Below, piece after piece: positions 37,086-46,069 of a DNA stretch of 64,000 bases. The notes under the pieces were generated by a model. That model had not been told where the DNA came from, made no database searches, and saw nothing but the letters and a program-made list of their open reading frames with translations. The translations under genes and the position numbers were made by a program. Location of the stretch: NCBI GenBank assembly GCA_001899315.1, contig MOYA01000001.1, positions 1-64,000 on the forward strand. The letters run 5' to 3'. The first letter of the stretch is position 1. Each line of letters opens with the position of its first letter. The DNA is from Candidatus Obscuribacter phosphatis. GTDB lineage: Bacteria; Cyanobacteriota; Vampirovibrionia; Obscuribacterales; Obscuribacteraceae.

Positions 37086-38623
37086 GCTTTGACAGGCCTC
37101 ATAGTCGGGAAGGCGATTACATCTCTTATCGAAGCAGAGTCGGTGAGGAGCATCACCAGTCGGTCGATGCCGATACCGATGCCCATGGTCGGCGGCATGC
37201 CGTATTCCATGGCCATGATGAAGTCGAGGTCGAGGGGCATGGCTTCTTCATTGCCGGCCGCCTTTTTCTTGGCCTGTTCTTCTAAGCGGCTTCTTTGATC
37301 TTGCGGATCACTAAGTTCGCTATAGCCATTGGCTAGTTCGCGTCCATAGACAAAGAGTTCGAAGCGTTCCACTTCACCTTGATTGACTCGGTGCACCTTG
37401 GTCAGGGGTGAAATTTCCACCGGGTGGTCCATAAGGAAGGTCGGCTCTATAAGGGTATGTTCCACCTTGGCTTCGAAGATGGCATTGATGATATGACCGC
37501 GACTGTCTTCTTTATCGAGGGGCACGCCTAGGCTTTGCGCCGCTGCTCTTGCCTCTTCGATTGTCTTGAGAGTATTTACATCTAAACCGGTAACTTCTTT
37601 GATGCCGTCGGCCATACGCAGTCTGCGGAAGGGCTTGGCGAAAGAGATAGTCTTACCTTGATATTCAAACTCAGCTTTGCCCAAGACTTTTTCGGCAATA
37701 TAGCGCAGCATTTTTTCAGTGAAATCCATCAGCTCGTTGTAGTCGCCATAAGCGCAATACATCTCGAGCATGGTGAATTCAGGATTATGCCTGGTGCTTA
37801 TGCCTTCATTGCGGAAAATTCGGCCAATTTCATAGACCCTTTCCATACCACCGATGATCATGCGCTTGAGGTGCAACTCTGTGGCAATACGCAGATAAAG
37901 GTCGATATCAAGGGCATTGTGGTGGGTGACGAAAGGACGGGCATCGGCGCCACCGGCTTCCACCTGTAAGGTAGGGGTCTCTACTTCAAAGAAACCATTG
38001 TCATCAAGAAAATTGCGCATATGTCTAATCGTCAGCGAGCGCTTCTTAAAGGTCTCTCTCACTTCCGGATTGGTGATCATGTCTACATAGCGATGGCGAT
38101 AACGCGCTTCCACATCATTGAAACCTTCCCAACTGTCGGGCAGAGGCAAAAGCGATTTGCTCAAGATTTCAATATCTTTGATGCGTACCGAAAGTTCACC
38201 GGCCGGGGTTCGTTTCATTGTGCCCCGAGCGCCTACATAATCGCCTTTGTCAAGCAGCTTGAGCAAGTTGAACTTATCTTCGGGCAGGCTGTCTTTGTGG
38301 CAGAAGAGCTGAATTTTGCCGGAGTCATCGTGGATGTCGGTGAAAAGCCAGTTATTGCGGCTATTCATAATGCGTCCGCAAACGACAACTTCGTCGCTGT
38401 TTTCGCTGCCCTTTTCCAGATCTTTATAGAGTTCGTGCAGTTGAGCTGCTTTGTGGCTACGCTCAAACTTATAAGGGTAAGGATTGATGCCAAGTTCTTT
38501 CAGCTGGGCCAGTTTCTTCAAGCGATCTGCCTTGAGCTTGCTGACATCTTCTGCGCTATTTGTTTTCGCTTCAGTTGGCGGCGTTTTTGCTTTATTCGAC
38601 GCCGGGTCGACAGCTTTCGACAT
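37082..38623 (-). CDS. lysS: Lysyl-tRNA synthetase, class II
   Basis: Attaches lysine to tRNA-Lys. An N-terminal OB-fold anticodon domain (about 70-190) precedes the class II core: motif 2 RIFRNEGISTRHNPEFTML, motif 3 GIGIGIDRLVMLLT. The first ~35 residues are a Lys/Thr/Ala-rich tail. 513 residues, normal. A putative minus-strand promoter lies about 50-75 bp upstream. Confidence 0.96.
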   Translation of the reverse strand: MSKAVDPASNKAKTPPTEAKTNSAEDVSKLKADRLKKLAQLKELGINPYPYKFERSHKAAQLHELYKDLEKGSENSDEVVVCGRIMNSRNNWLFTDIHDDSGKIQLFCHKDSLPEDKFNLLKLLDKGDYVGARGTMKRTPAGELSVRIKDIEILSKSLLPLPDSWEGFNDVEARYRHRYVDMITNPEVRETFKKRSLTIRHMRNFLDDNGFFEVETPTLQVEAGGADARPFVTHHNALDIDLYLRIATELHLKRMIIGGMERVYEIGRIFRNEGISTRHNPEFTMLEMYCAYGDYNELMDFTEKMLRYIAEKVLGKAEFEYQGKTISFAKPFRRLRMADGIKEVTGLDVNTLKTIEEARAAAQSLGVPLDKEDSRGHIINAIFEAKVEHTLIEPTFLMDHPVEISPLTKVHRVNQGEVERFELFVYGRELANGYSELSDPQDQRSRLEEQAKKKAAGNEEAMPLDLDFIMAMEYGMPPTMGIGIGIDRLVMLLTDSASIRDVIAFPTMRPVKA

Positions 38624-38670
38624 CTGTTACCTCACTAACTTCAAGAACTATCCTTAGATACAAAGTACAT

Positions 38671-38698
38671 ATTGTAAGGGTAAGGGCTCTTCTTCCAA
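38671..38698 (-). promoter_or_regulatory. Putative lysS promoter
   Basis: Read on the minus strand: -35 TTGGAA (38698-38693), 16-bp spacer, -10 TACAAT (38676-38671). Confidence 0.4.
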
Positions 38699-38807
38699 CT
38701 TCTTGAGCGGCCGAAAACCTCATTTTCTTAACCCTGCTCTCAAAATGCGGCTTTTGGCTGTAAGAGGCTTGGCTGAGCCCTTTGGCAGATTTTTAATTGA
38801 GCTTTAG

Positions 38808-38816
38808 TGCTATACT
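38808..38816 (+). promoter_or_regulatory. Extended -10 promoter of gyrA
   Basis: TGCTATACT: the TATACT -10 preceded by TG at the extended position. It gives a leader of about 88 nt before the gyrA GTG. Confidence 0.5.
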
Positions 38817-38910
38817 TTGTGGCTGTATAAAAGAAAGATGGTCCGGCTAATCAAGTGCCGGTATGTCTTTTGGATATCTCTGAATTTAGTTTTTCCATGG
38901 GGGACACACT

Positions 38911-41460
38911 GTGACGCAGTCAGGGGGCGGCTCAAGCGAGCGAATTATCTCTGTAGAACTTCAAGCGGAGATGAAGAAGTCTTTTATCGACTATGCCATG
39001 TCTGTTATCGTCAGCCGCGCCATACCTGATGTGAGAGACGGTATGAAGCCTGTGCATCGCCGCATCATCTACGGCATGTACGAGCTCAATTTGTCACCTA
39101 GTGAAAAGTTCAAGAAGTCGGCTAGGGTGGTCGGAGATGTGATGGGTAAATATCACCCTCACGGCGACTCGGCTATTTATGAGGCTTTGGTGCGTCTAGC
39201 CCAGCCTGGTTCCAGCCGCTATGTTTTGATCAACGGTCACGGTAACTTCGGCGATTTGGACAATCCTCCCGCTGCCATGCGTTATACCGAAGCCAAACTG
39301 GCTCCCTTAGCCATGGACACCTTGGCTGATATCGAAGCTGAAACCATCGATATGCGTCCTAACTTCGATGGTACGCAGATGGAGCCTTCGGTGCTTCCTT
39401 CTCGAGTGCCGGTACTGCTATTGAACGGTTCTTCCGGCATTGCCGTGGGCATGGCTACTAATATTCCGCCCCACAACCTCACCGAAGTAATCAACGGTAC
39501 TATCGCCAAAATAGACAATCCCGACCTGACATCTACCCAGCTTATGCAGTGGATTAAGGGTCCCGATTTCCCGTCGGGCGGCATCATCCTTGGCACCGAA
39601 GGCATTATCGAAGCTTATACCACCGGTCGCGGCAGTGTGCCTGTGCGCGGTGAAGCGACAATAGAGCAGATTCCAGGCTCGGGCGGTCGTCAATCACGCA
39701 TGGCCATCGTCGTTACATCTCTTCCTTATATGGTTGGTCCTGAAGCTTTCACCAAGCGCGTTGCCGACCTGGTTCGTGATGAGAAACTGACTGGTATCTC
39801 TGATGTAAATGATGAAACAGATCGCACCGGCATGAGGGTTGTGATCGAGCTGAAGCGTGATGCTCACCCTGAAGTTGTGCTCAACAATATCTATAAGCAC
39901 ACCCAATTGCAGTCATCTTTTGCCATCAACACTCTTGCTTTGGTGCGCGGTCGCCCAGCTACCTTGCAGCTTTCAGACATGTTGCAAGAGTTCATTGACC
40001 ACCGTATCGACGTGGTCACACGCCGAACCCGTTATTTCTTGCGCAAAGCAGAAGAACGCGCTCATATCTTGGAAGGTTATCTCATTGCCATGGGCAATAT
40101 AGATGAGGTAATCAGAATTATTCGCGCGTCCAATTCAACCGAAGAAGCAAGAGTCGAGCTGATTGGCAAGTTCAATCTCTCTGAAACGCAGGCCAACGCT
40201 ATTTTGGAATTGCAGTTGCGCCGTTTGACCGGAATGGAAAGAAGCAAGGTCGAGAAAGACCATGCTGAACTTTTGGTCAAAATCGCCGACTACAAAGATA
40301 TCTTGGAGAATAGACAGCGCGTCTTGAACATAATCAAGGACGAGCTTGTGGAAGTGCGCGACTCGTTCAAAGATATGGAAGGCAACAAAGACGAGCGCCG
40401 CACCAAGATAGAAGCCGGTGCCAGTGACACTGAGCTTTCCGCCAAAGACCTGACGCCTAACGAGCCGATGGCTATTTTCATCACCAAGCAAGACTATATC
40501 AAGCGTATTTCGCTCGACAGCTTCCGCAGGCAAAGACGCAATACACGCGGCGTCACCGGCATGAAGACTCGTGATGAAGATGACCTGCAGCACTTCTTTG
40601 TGGCTAATATGCATGATCGTTTATTGGTCTTCACCAACCGCGGTCAGGTTTATTCTCTAGAAGTAATGGACCTGCCCGAAGGCGGCAGATCTGCTAAAGG
40701 ACTGGCTTTAGTCAATCTCTTGCCGATTTCGCAGGACGAAACTGTCACTACTGTTATACCGGTAACAAGTTTTGATCCCGACAGCTACTTGATCATGCTC
40801 ACCCATCAGGCCTACATCAAGAAGGTGCAGATGTCTGAGTTTGCCAACATCAGACGGAGCGGCATTATCGCCATCACTCTCAATGACGGCGACCAACTCG
40901 GTTGGGTGAGACCTTCCACCGGCAAGTCGGATGTGATTATCGGTACCGGTGACGGTATGTGTATTCGTTACTCTGAAGAAGAGTTGAGACCGCTTGGTCG
41001 CTCGGCCAGGGGCGTGAGAGCTATAACCTTACGCGACGGCGATCGCATAGTCGGTTTCGATGCAATTGAAACGGCTGATGCCAACTATGTGCTTGTCGTG
41101 ACCAATGATGGTTATGGTAAGCGAGTACGCATGGACGAGTTTAGACAGCAGGGACGCGGCGGTATCGGTCTAATCGGTACTAAGTTCAAGTTCCCGCATT
41201 CGAGACTGGCCAGTTTGCGGGTCGTCCATGCCGGGGAAGAAATGATGATCGCCACCGCCAATGGTGTGGTTGTCCGTCAGAAGATAGACGATATCTCTAT
41301 TCAGGGCCGTATGGCTACTGGCGTCAGACTGCAGCAGTTGGCCGATGACGATAGCGTTGTATCGGTTACTCCCATCGTGGAACCTTCCCCTGAAGCCGAC
41401 AGTGCCGAAGAAGGCAAAGTCGATGAAGCTAAAGGTGGAGAAGAAAGCGGAGAAGCTTAA
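38911..41460 (+). CDS. gyrA: DNA gyrase subunit A
   Basis: Breakage-reunion subunit of gyrase. The active Tyr125 lies in [11 protein letters not shown]; the quinolone region [17 protein letters not shown] (Ser87, Glu91) has susceptible-type residues. The C-terminal beta-pinwheel blades repeat patterns such as [13 protein letters not shown]. The GyrA-box position reads [12 protein letters not shown] rather than QRRGGKG. This divergent form is what I recall from cyanobacterial GyrA; ParC is the alternative and cannot be excluded from the window alone. 849 residues, acidic tail. The GTG start has GGGGGA upstream; an overlapping ATG frame ends after five codons. Confidence 0.9.
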   Translation: MTQSGGGSSERIISVELQAEMKKSFIDYAMSVIVSRAIPDVRDGMKPVHRRIIYGMYELNLSPSEKFKKSARVVGDVMGKYHPHGDSAIYEALVRLAQPGSSRYVLINGHGNFGDLDNPPAAMRYTEAKLAPLAMDTLADIEAETIDMRPNFDGTQMEPSVLPSRVPVLLLNGSSGIAVGMATNIPPHNLTEVINGTIAKIDNPDLTSTQLMQWIKGPDFPSGGIILGTEGIIEAYTTGRGSVPVRGEATIEQIPGSGGRQSRMAIVVTSLPYMVGPEAFTKRVADLVRDEKLTGISDVNDETDRTGMRVVIELKRDAHPEVVLNNIYKHTQLQSSFAINTLALVRGRPATLQLSDMLQEFIDHRIDVVTRRTRYFLRKAEERAHILEGYLIAMGNIDEVIRIIRASNSTEEARVELIGKFNLSETQANAILELQLRRLTGMERSKVEKDHAELLVKIADYKDILENRQRVLNIIKDELVEVRDSFKDMEGNKDERRTKIEAGASDTELSAKDLTPNEPMAIFITKQDYIKRISLDSFRRQRRNTRGVTGMKTRDEDDLQHFFVANMHDRLLVFTNRGQVYSLEVMDLPEGGRSAKGLALVNLLPISQDETVTTVIPVTSFDPDSYLIMLTHQAYIKKVQMSEFANIRRSGIIAITLNDGDQLGWVRPSTGKSDVIIGTGDGMCIRYSEEELRPLGRSARGVRAITLRDGDRIVGFDAIETADANYVLVVTNDGYGKRVRMDEFRQQGRGGIGLIGTKFKFPHSRLASLRVVHAGEEMMIATANGVVVRQKIDDISIQGRMATGVRLQQLADDDSVVSVTPIVEPSPEADSAEEGKVDEAKGGEESGEA

Positions 41461-41497
41461 TCAGCTAATCGGCCCAAAGAAGTGCCCATTGCAAATA

Positions 41498-41530
41498 GAG
41501 CGCAGTCCTTAGGGGCTGCGCTCTCTGCTT
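41498..41530 (+). terminator. Rho-independent terminator of gyrA
   Basis: GAGCGCAG(TCC) pairs with (GGG)CTGCGCTC, then TCTGCTTT. It lies 37 bp after the gyrA stop and before the convergent small gene. Confidence 0.75.
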
Positions 41531-41561
41531 TAGACTGGGTAAATCTAGATCTATTTTGCTC

Positions 41562-41834
41562 TTAGCTCAATTCTTGCAGGCAGTGTTCTACCGACTGTCC
41601 GGTTTGTTTGCACTTAGAGATGCACCAGTTGATAGACATCTGTCTGGCCAGGGCGAGGTTGCCTTCCGACCGAGGGCGACCAGTAAAAACTCTGCCTAGA
41701 AGGGCTTCTAGTTCCATTTGGTGAGGCTTAAGCTGTGCCGGTAGGCTGACAACAAAGCCGCCGGTTTCAGAAACGGACAATAGTTGCATGGTGCCGTCAG
41801 TTGGCATTAAGGTGCTTGAAAATTGTCCAGCCAT
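41562..41834 (-). CDS. Small protein of unknown function with C-terminal cysteines
   Basis: 90 residues from the ATG (MAGQFSST) that has GAGGAGA upstream; an earlier ATG 33 bases further out lacks a site. It ends with a Cys-rich helix (NWCISKCKQTGQSVEHCLQELS). No family recognised; possibly metal-binding or disulphide-linked, but this is a guess. Confidence 0.55.
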   Translation of the reverse strand: MAGQFSSTLMPTDGTMQLLSVSETGGFVVSLPAQLKPHQMELEALLGRVFTGRPRSEGNLALARQMSINWCISKCKQTGQSVEHCLQELS

Positions 41835-41987
41835 AGTAAATGTCTCCTCGAATTCCAGAATATGCACTCAGTTGCTGAGATATACCTAAACTATATTCGT
41901 TATCATATCGTTACTACACGTTTTTTTACAACCCCGGTAATTCCCATTACTAGCTGATTTCAGCTCTTGATAAGGGGGGATATTCCC

Positions 41988-42041
41988 ATGTTTTTTGCCA
42001 AGTGGAAACTAAACAAGCAGAGACTAGGCACCAAAAAGTAA
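41988..42041 (+). CDS. Candidate 17-residue basic peptide
   Basis: ATG with a strong AAGGGGGGA ribosome binding site 8-9 bp upstream, encoding MFFAKWKLNKQRLGTKK and a TAA stop. Six of 17 residues are Lys or Arg behind a short hydrophobic start. It lies alone in the 300-bp gap between the Cys-rich small protein and the LRV gene. It may instead be a leader peptide of the downstream gene or chance. Confidence 0.3.
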   Translation: MFFAKWKLNKQRLGTKK

Positions 42042-42134
42042 TCAAAAGAATAGAAATATAGCTGGTTCGCAGGTACTCAGTCCCTTGAATTGGGCATATT
42101 CACATACCGACAAATAGAGTAGAGAGTAGGGAGA

Positions 42135-42605
42135 ATGGTAATGGGCGAAGATATTGATATCGGTAATGACGGGCTATCTCCGGTAAGTAGAATTCGCCGC
42201 ATTGTGGCGAGTAATCCTAATACTCCGGCAGTGGTGCTTGGGCGGCTGGCGCAAGACCATGATGCGATTGTACGTATGGCGGTGGCGGAGAATCCCCGCA
42301 CACCTTCGGACATATTGGCTATGCTTGCTCAAGATGCCAATAGTGATGTCAGGTTGACTGTGGTGGAAAATCGCAATACTTGGTTGGTGACTTTGTACAG
42401 ACTGGCGGCTGATGACAATGATGATGTGCGTTACGGTATGGCCGAATGCTGTCATATGCCTGTTGAGATATTGCTTTTGCTTTCTGAGGATGAGAATCCC
42501 TATGTCAGAGCCCGGGCTTCAAAAACAATGCGCAATACCGGCCATGCCGAGCGAGTCTGTCATCTTAGGAGCCGCCCGGTGAGCCATTTATTGGGTATCG
42601 CTTAG
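42135..42605 (+). CDS. Leucine-rich repeat variant (LRV) protein
   Basis: 156 residues made mostly of about five 24-residue units such as SNPNTPAVVLGRLAQDHDAI and ENPRTPSDILAMLAQDANSD: NPxTPxxxLxxLAxDxxxxVRxxVAxN. This is the LRV pattern (described from Azotobacter), an alpha-helical superhelix used for binding. No Fe-S cysteine cluster precedes the repeats. ATG 42135 is preferred; the next ATG (42141) is equivalent. Confidence 0.75.
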   Translation: MVMGEDIDIGNDGLSPVSRIRRIVASNPNTPAVVLGRLAQDHDAIVRMAVAENPRTPSDILAMLAQDANSDVRLTVVENRNTWLVTLYRLAADDNDDVRYGMAECCHMPVEILLLLSEDENPYVRARASKTMRNTGHAERVCHLRSRPVSHLLGIA

Positions 42606-42634
42606 GGACTATTTAATTGCCTATAGGCCGATTC

Positions 42635-42672
42635 AAAAAGGAGAGGCAACCTGGTGGTTGCCTCTCCTTTTT
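42635..42672. terminator. Bidirectional terminator
   Basis: AAAAAGGAGAGGCAACC, TGGT loop, GGTTGCCTCTCCTTTTT: a perfect 17-bp stem with A and T flanks, between the convergent LRV and response-regulator genes. Confidence 0.95.
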
Positions 42673-42691
42673 CTTTATCTCTTTGTTTTTA

Positions 42692-43366
42692 CTAGCGAGA
42701 AGGCTCTTCTTCTCTCAGTACATAGCCTTCGCCGCGTACTGTTTGAATAAGACGCTTAGAACTTGCATCTTCCAGCTTGGAACGCAAATAACGGATATAG
42801 ACTTCGATGACGTTTGATTCGCCGATAAAGTCATAACCCCATACTTTGTCGAAGATGAACTCTCTAGACAGTACCTGTTCGGGGTACTGCATAAACAATC
42901 TCAATAGGTCGAACTCTTTTGCTCTCAGATCGAGCTGACGCTCGCCTCTTTTGACGACACGGTTCAACTGGTCCATCCATAGGTCGGCATAGGTAAGAAT
43001 GCCTTCCTGCGGTTTGCGGCGCATTACGGCGCGGATTCTTGCAAGAAGCTCTTCGGTGGCGAAGGGCTTGGTCAGATAGTCATCGGCGCCGCTGTCTAGA
43101 CCGCTCACTCTATCTTGAACACCGTCTTTGGCGGTGAGCATGATGACGGGGACTTTGGACATGCCGCGCAGGCGTTTACAAACTTCTATACCGTCAAGAC
43201 CAGGAAGCATGACGTCGAGGAGGACAAGGTCAGGTTGGTCTTTCTTGAAAAGGTCGAGACCTTGATTACCATCGTGAGCTACGGATACTTGATAGCCTTC
43301 ATAACCCAGCTCTAGCTCGATGAGACGAGCGATATTTACGTCGTCTTCAATGATCAGGATTTTCAA
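42692..43366 (-). CDS. OmpR/PhoB-family response regulator
   Basis: 224 residues from a TTG start with GAGG upstream; the frame runs further upstream but the receiver begins exactly here (KILIIEDDVN). The receiver has Asp51 as phosphoacceptor in LVLLDVMLPG and the Lys of YLTKPF. The C-terminal winged helix includes LDLRAKEFDLLRLFMQYP and IQTVRGEGYVL. No kinase gene is adjacent, so the partner is elsewhere. Similar to cyanobacterial RpaB-like regulators, but this assignment is not secure. Confidence 0.88.
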   Translation of the reverse strand: MKILIIEDDVNIARLIELELGYEGYQVSVAHDGNQGLDLFKKDQPDLVLLDVMLPGLDGIEVCKRLRGMSKVPVIMLTAKDGVQDRVSGLDSGADDYLTKPFATEELLARIRAVMRRKPQEGILTYADLWMDQLNRVVKRGERQLDLRAKEFDLLRLFMQYPEQVLSREFIFDKVWGYDFIGESNVIEVYIRYLRSKLEDASSKRLIQTVRGEGYVLREEEPSR

Positions 43367-43536
43367 CGGACATACCTCACATGCACTTGCCACGGTTAAT
43401 ATTAACCCCCGTTCAATATGGCATGATCTAATCTTTTTGTCCAACCTTTTTAAATTTGTTACACGAAACCCCAAAAGGCAAACAGGGCAGGGAATAGCAA
43501 AATAAAACCGTTCCGCCCAGAAAAGAGAATTACCAA

Positions 43537-45333
43537 GTGGGGAAGACAAAAAAGAAAACGCGGAAATCAAGTACCCATGGCAACCAGCCAGAATTAAAGG
43601 GGGACTTGACCTGCCCTTACCGAGATCTTGCTGCTGAAGGTAAAGGGGAGGGCTTGCTTTTTCCCTTTGATGAAAAGGCTTTGGCACAACTTGCCAGAGG
43701 TACGGCTGTGGTGATTGCCACCTGCCTGGCCTTGCCTGATGCCATTGCCATCATTCCCACATCTACCTCTGCCGTTTCTTGGGGGCTTAGGCTGATTGGC
43801 ATTTGGACAATCGCTGCCGTCGCCTGGTTTGTCGGTTTTTTGTTTCTTACCGGTGTGTTCCGTTTGATCTCTGGTGGTGTCGTACTCACCGCCAAGGGAC
43901 TCAAGGTCTCGCGCTTCGACCGCCTCATACCCTATGAAACAATTCATAGCCTCAGTCTAGAACCAAATTATTTCTTCACTCGCATTTTTTCACTACCCGA
44001 GACGGCCAGGCGTCTCACTGTTCTATTCGATCTTGGTTTCGGTGGCAGTATCGTCAAAAAATTTCTTTTCCCCAATTTCCTCCCTTCATTCTTTTTTACT
44101 ACAGCTACTTTTGATAGCTTGGTTGTTCATTTAGTAGAAAGATGCGGCATGGTGCAACCGGCAGAGCCGGCCCTGCTTTCTGGCTTTTCTCTATCGCGAC
44201 CAGGCGAACTGAATCGTATAGCCGCTACCTTTAGGTTTATGGCTAAACAGCGAGTGCTTGTCACTGTCATTATTGCCATTTCGCTTGTCTCTTTCTTGGG
44301 GCGCAAAGCTGTGGTCAATTTTGCCTACAACCAGGGTAACAAGATCTACGCCCAAGGCAGATACGACAGCGCGCGCGAATATTTTGAATGGGCGGTTAAG
44401 ACTGATCCGACTTTTGCCGCCGGTTGGAATCTCTTGGGGCAGACCCATTATCGTCTGGCCGAGCGCAATTTGACTGATTTCAAAAAGGCGCGCAGCTGCT
44501 GGCGCACGGCTATTTTGTGTAAGCTTGATTTTGTCGAGCCGCGCATAAACCTGGCTCGAATTGCCTTAATCGATAGAGACTTCGATGAAGCCTTGCGTTT
44601 GCTTGTGCATGCCGGAAAACTTGCACCTTCTGATGCCTTGTCTAGGCTAATGGAAGCCGAGCTTTTGCTAAAGATGGGTCGGCTGGATGATTGTGCCGCT
44701 CAACTGGCTCAAGTAAGGAAAATGGCTGAAAGTAAGGCAGGCTTGACTCGCTCGCAGCGGATGCTTGCCGACTGCTTGAGCGCCCAGTGCAAGTTCTATA
44801 GCGGCGACAAGAAAGCTGCATCGGCGGCAATTGGCGGCTATAGTCTCGAACCGGCGAATTATCATAACGATGAGAATGTCACTTTGCTGCTCAGCAGTCG
44901 CGCTCTCATAGACGGTCGCCCAGACTTGGCTGAGGCTGCCGTGCAGAGACAGCCCAATAATCCTGATGTGCTCTTGCAGGCAGCTTTTGTTTATTTGCAG
45001 CAGCCGGCTCTAAAGTCGGCGCAATTGAAAGAAGATGCTAGATGCCGCTCTCTCTTGAATCTTGCCGCGGAGCGCAGCGGCGGGGTGAATCCCTGGGTGG
45101 GCACGCTTTATTGTCAGCTGGCTTTTCTTGGGCATGATAGGCCCGGAGCGTTAGCCTTTGCCAAAGAGGCATTGCTTGTGCCGGAACAAAATCAAGACGC
45201 AGTTGCCCTCTCTTACTTGAGTGAGATTTTGCAGAAAAATAACTGCTTTGAGCTTTCGAAAGAAGCCGAGGGGCGCGCTTTTGCCTTAAGGGCTCGGAAG
45301 CTCAATCGACAATTTTCTATTTTGCCCTCTTGA
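43537..45333 (+). CDS. Membrane protein with TPR-like repeats
   Basis: 598 residues from a GTG start. A Lys-rich start is followed by two membrane segments (about 50-75 and 85-110), a PH-like region (LTAKGLKVSRFDRLIPYETI), a third membrane segment (about 235-255), then TPR-like repeats (GNKIYAQGRYDSAREYFEWA and following) to the end. It probably exposes a protein-binding array at the membrane. No enzymatic motif was seen. Confidence 0.65.
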   Translation: MGKTKKKTRKSSTHGNQPELKGDLTCPYRDLAAEGKGEGLLFPFDEKALAQLARGTAVVIATCLALPDAIAIIPTSTSAVSWGLRLIGIWTIAAVAWFVGFLFLTGVFRLISGGVVLTAKGLKVSRFDRLIPYETIHSLSLEPNYFFTRIFSLPETARRLTVLFDLGFGGSIVKKFLFPNFLPSFFFTTATFDSLVVHLVERCGMVQPAEPALLSGFSLSRPGELNRIAATFRFMAKQRVLVTVIIAISLVSFLGRKAVVNFAYNQGNKIYAQGRYDSAREYFEWAVKTDPTFAAGWNLLGQTHYRLAERNLTDFKKARSCWRTAILCKLDFVEPRINLARIALIDRDFDEALRLLVHAGKLAPSDALSRLMEAELLLKMGRLDDCAAQLAQVRKMAESKAGLTRSQRMLADCLSAQCKFYSGDKKAASAAIGGYSLEPANYHNDENVTLLLSSRALIDGRPDLAEAAVQRQPNNPDVLLQAAFVYLQQPALKSAQLKEDARCRSLLNLAAERSGGVNPWVGTLYCQLAFLGHDRPGALAFAKEALLVPEQNQDAVALSYLSEILQKNNCFELSKEAEGRAFALRARKLNRQFSILPS

Positions 45334-45426
45334 GCTTTATCAGGGGACTTTTGCCACTAGGTTTTTATCACGAGACTTTCACTTGTTTCTACTTAAGCTT
45401 TAGCCATCCCCCTTCGGAACGAGGTA

Positions 45427-46068
45427 GTGAAAATGGCGATGGCGAAATCAATGACCTTAGAGGCAAGTACTGCGGCTAGGGACCTACCTCACAATAATAG
45501 ACCCGAAGGTGGCGCCGAGGATAACTTCGATCCTCTGGCTAGTTCGCGCGATGCTGCCTATGGTGCCGTCGGCGGTGGTAAAGCCGCCGCCGCCGCCGAC
45601 GCCACAGGCTCCGGTAAGAGCACAGATGGTTTTGAAATAGTCGATTCTCAAAAAAATGTTGGTGTCTATAACGACCTAATAAAAGAAGGTATGCCGCTCA
45701 GCAATGAAAATGGGCAGCAGGAAAAATTCATCGACGAAATGATCAGCGGTATGATGCTCGATGGAATCAGGAAGGAAGGCTTCTTGCTTGATGTAGACAA
45801 GCCGACTGATAGGCAGGTCGGTGATGCCTTGATTGACATAGGTCTGAAGAATAGAATTGGCCAGCTAGGCGATGCGGCAGTGAAGTCGGAGCTGAATCTG
45901 CCGGCTGATGCCGGTGCAGAAGCTGTCAAAGATGCTTATACAAAGCATGCTCTCAAAGAGATGGGCAGTCAGTTTGGGCAGGAATTGGAGAACCCGGAAC
46001 AAATGGCTAAAGCCGTGCGTGATTGGGCGGCCGGAACCATGAAAGATGCCATAGGCTTGAAGAAGTAA
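45427..46068 (+). CDS. Protein of unknown function
   Basis: 213 residues. Disordered N-terminus with an Ala/Gly-rich stretch (GGGKAAAAADATGSGKS), then a helical C-terminal part of acidic character (QQEKFIDEMISGMMLDGI). No signal peptide or known motif. GTG 45427 and ATG 45433 are both near CGAGG; the choice is uncertain. It is convergent with the MscS gene, only 1 bp apart. Confidence 0.5.
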   Translation: MKMAMAKSMTLEASTAARDLPHNNRPEGGAEDNFDPLASSRDAAYGAVGGGKAAAAADATGSGKSTDGFEIVDSQKNVGVYNDLIKEGMPLSNENGQQEKFIDEMISGMMLDGIRKEGFLLDVDKPTDRQVGDALIDIGLKNRIGQLGDAAVKSELNLPADAGAEAVKDAYTKHALKEMGSQFGQELENPEQMAKAVRDWAAGTMKDAIGLKK

Positions 46069-46069
46069 G

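Noticed and set aside
38021-38638. 205-codon plus-strand open frame opposite lysS
   Set aside because: Mirror of conserved lysyl-tRNA synthetase sequence; no independent evidence for a gene.
38911-41460. Quinolone-resistance substitutions in GyrA
   Set aside because: The region [10 protein letters not shown] carries Ser and Glu at the two key positions, both ordinary susceptible-type residues.
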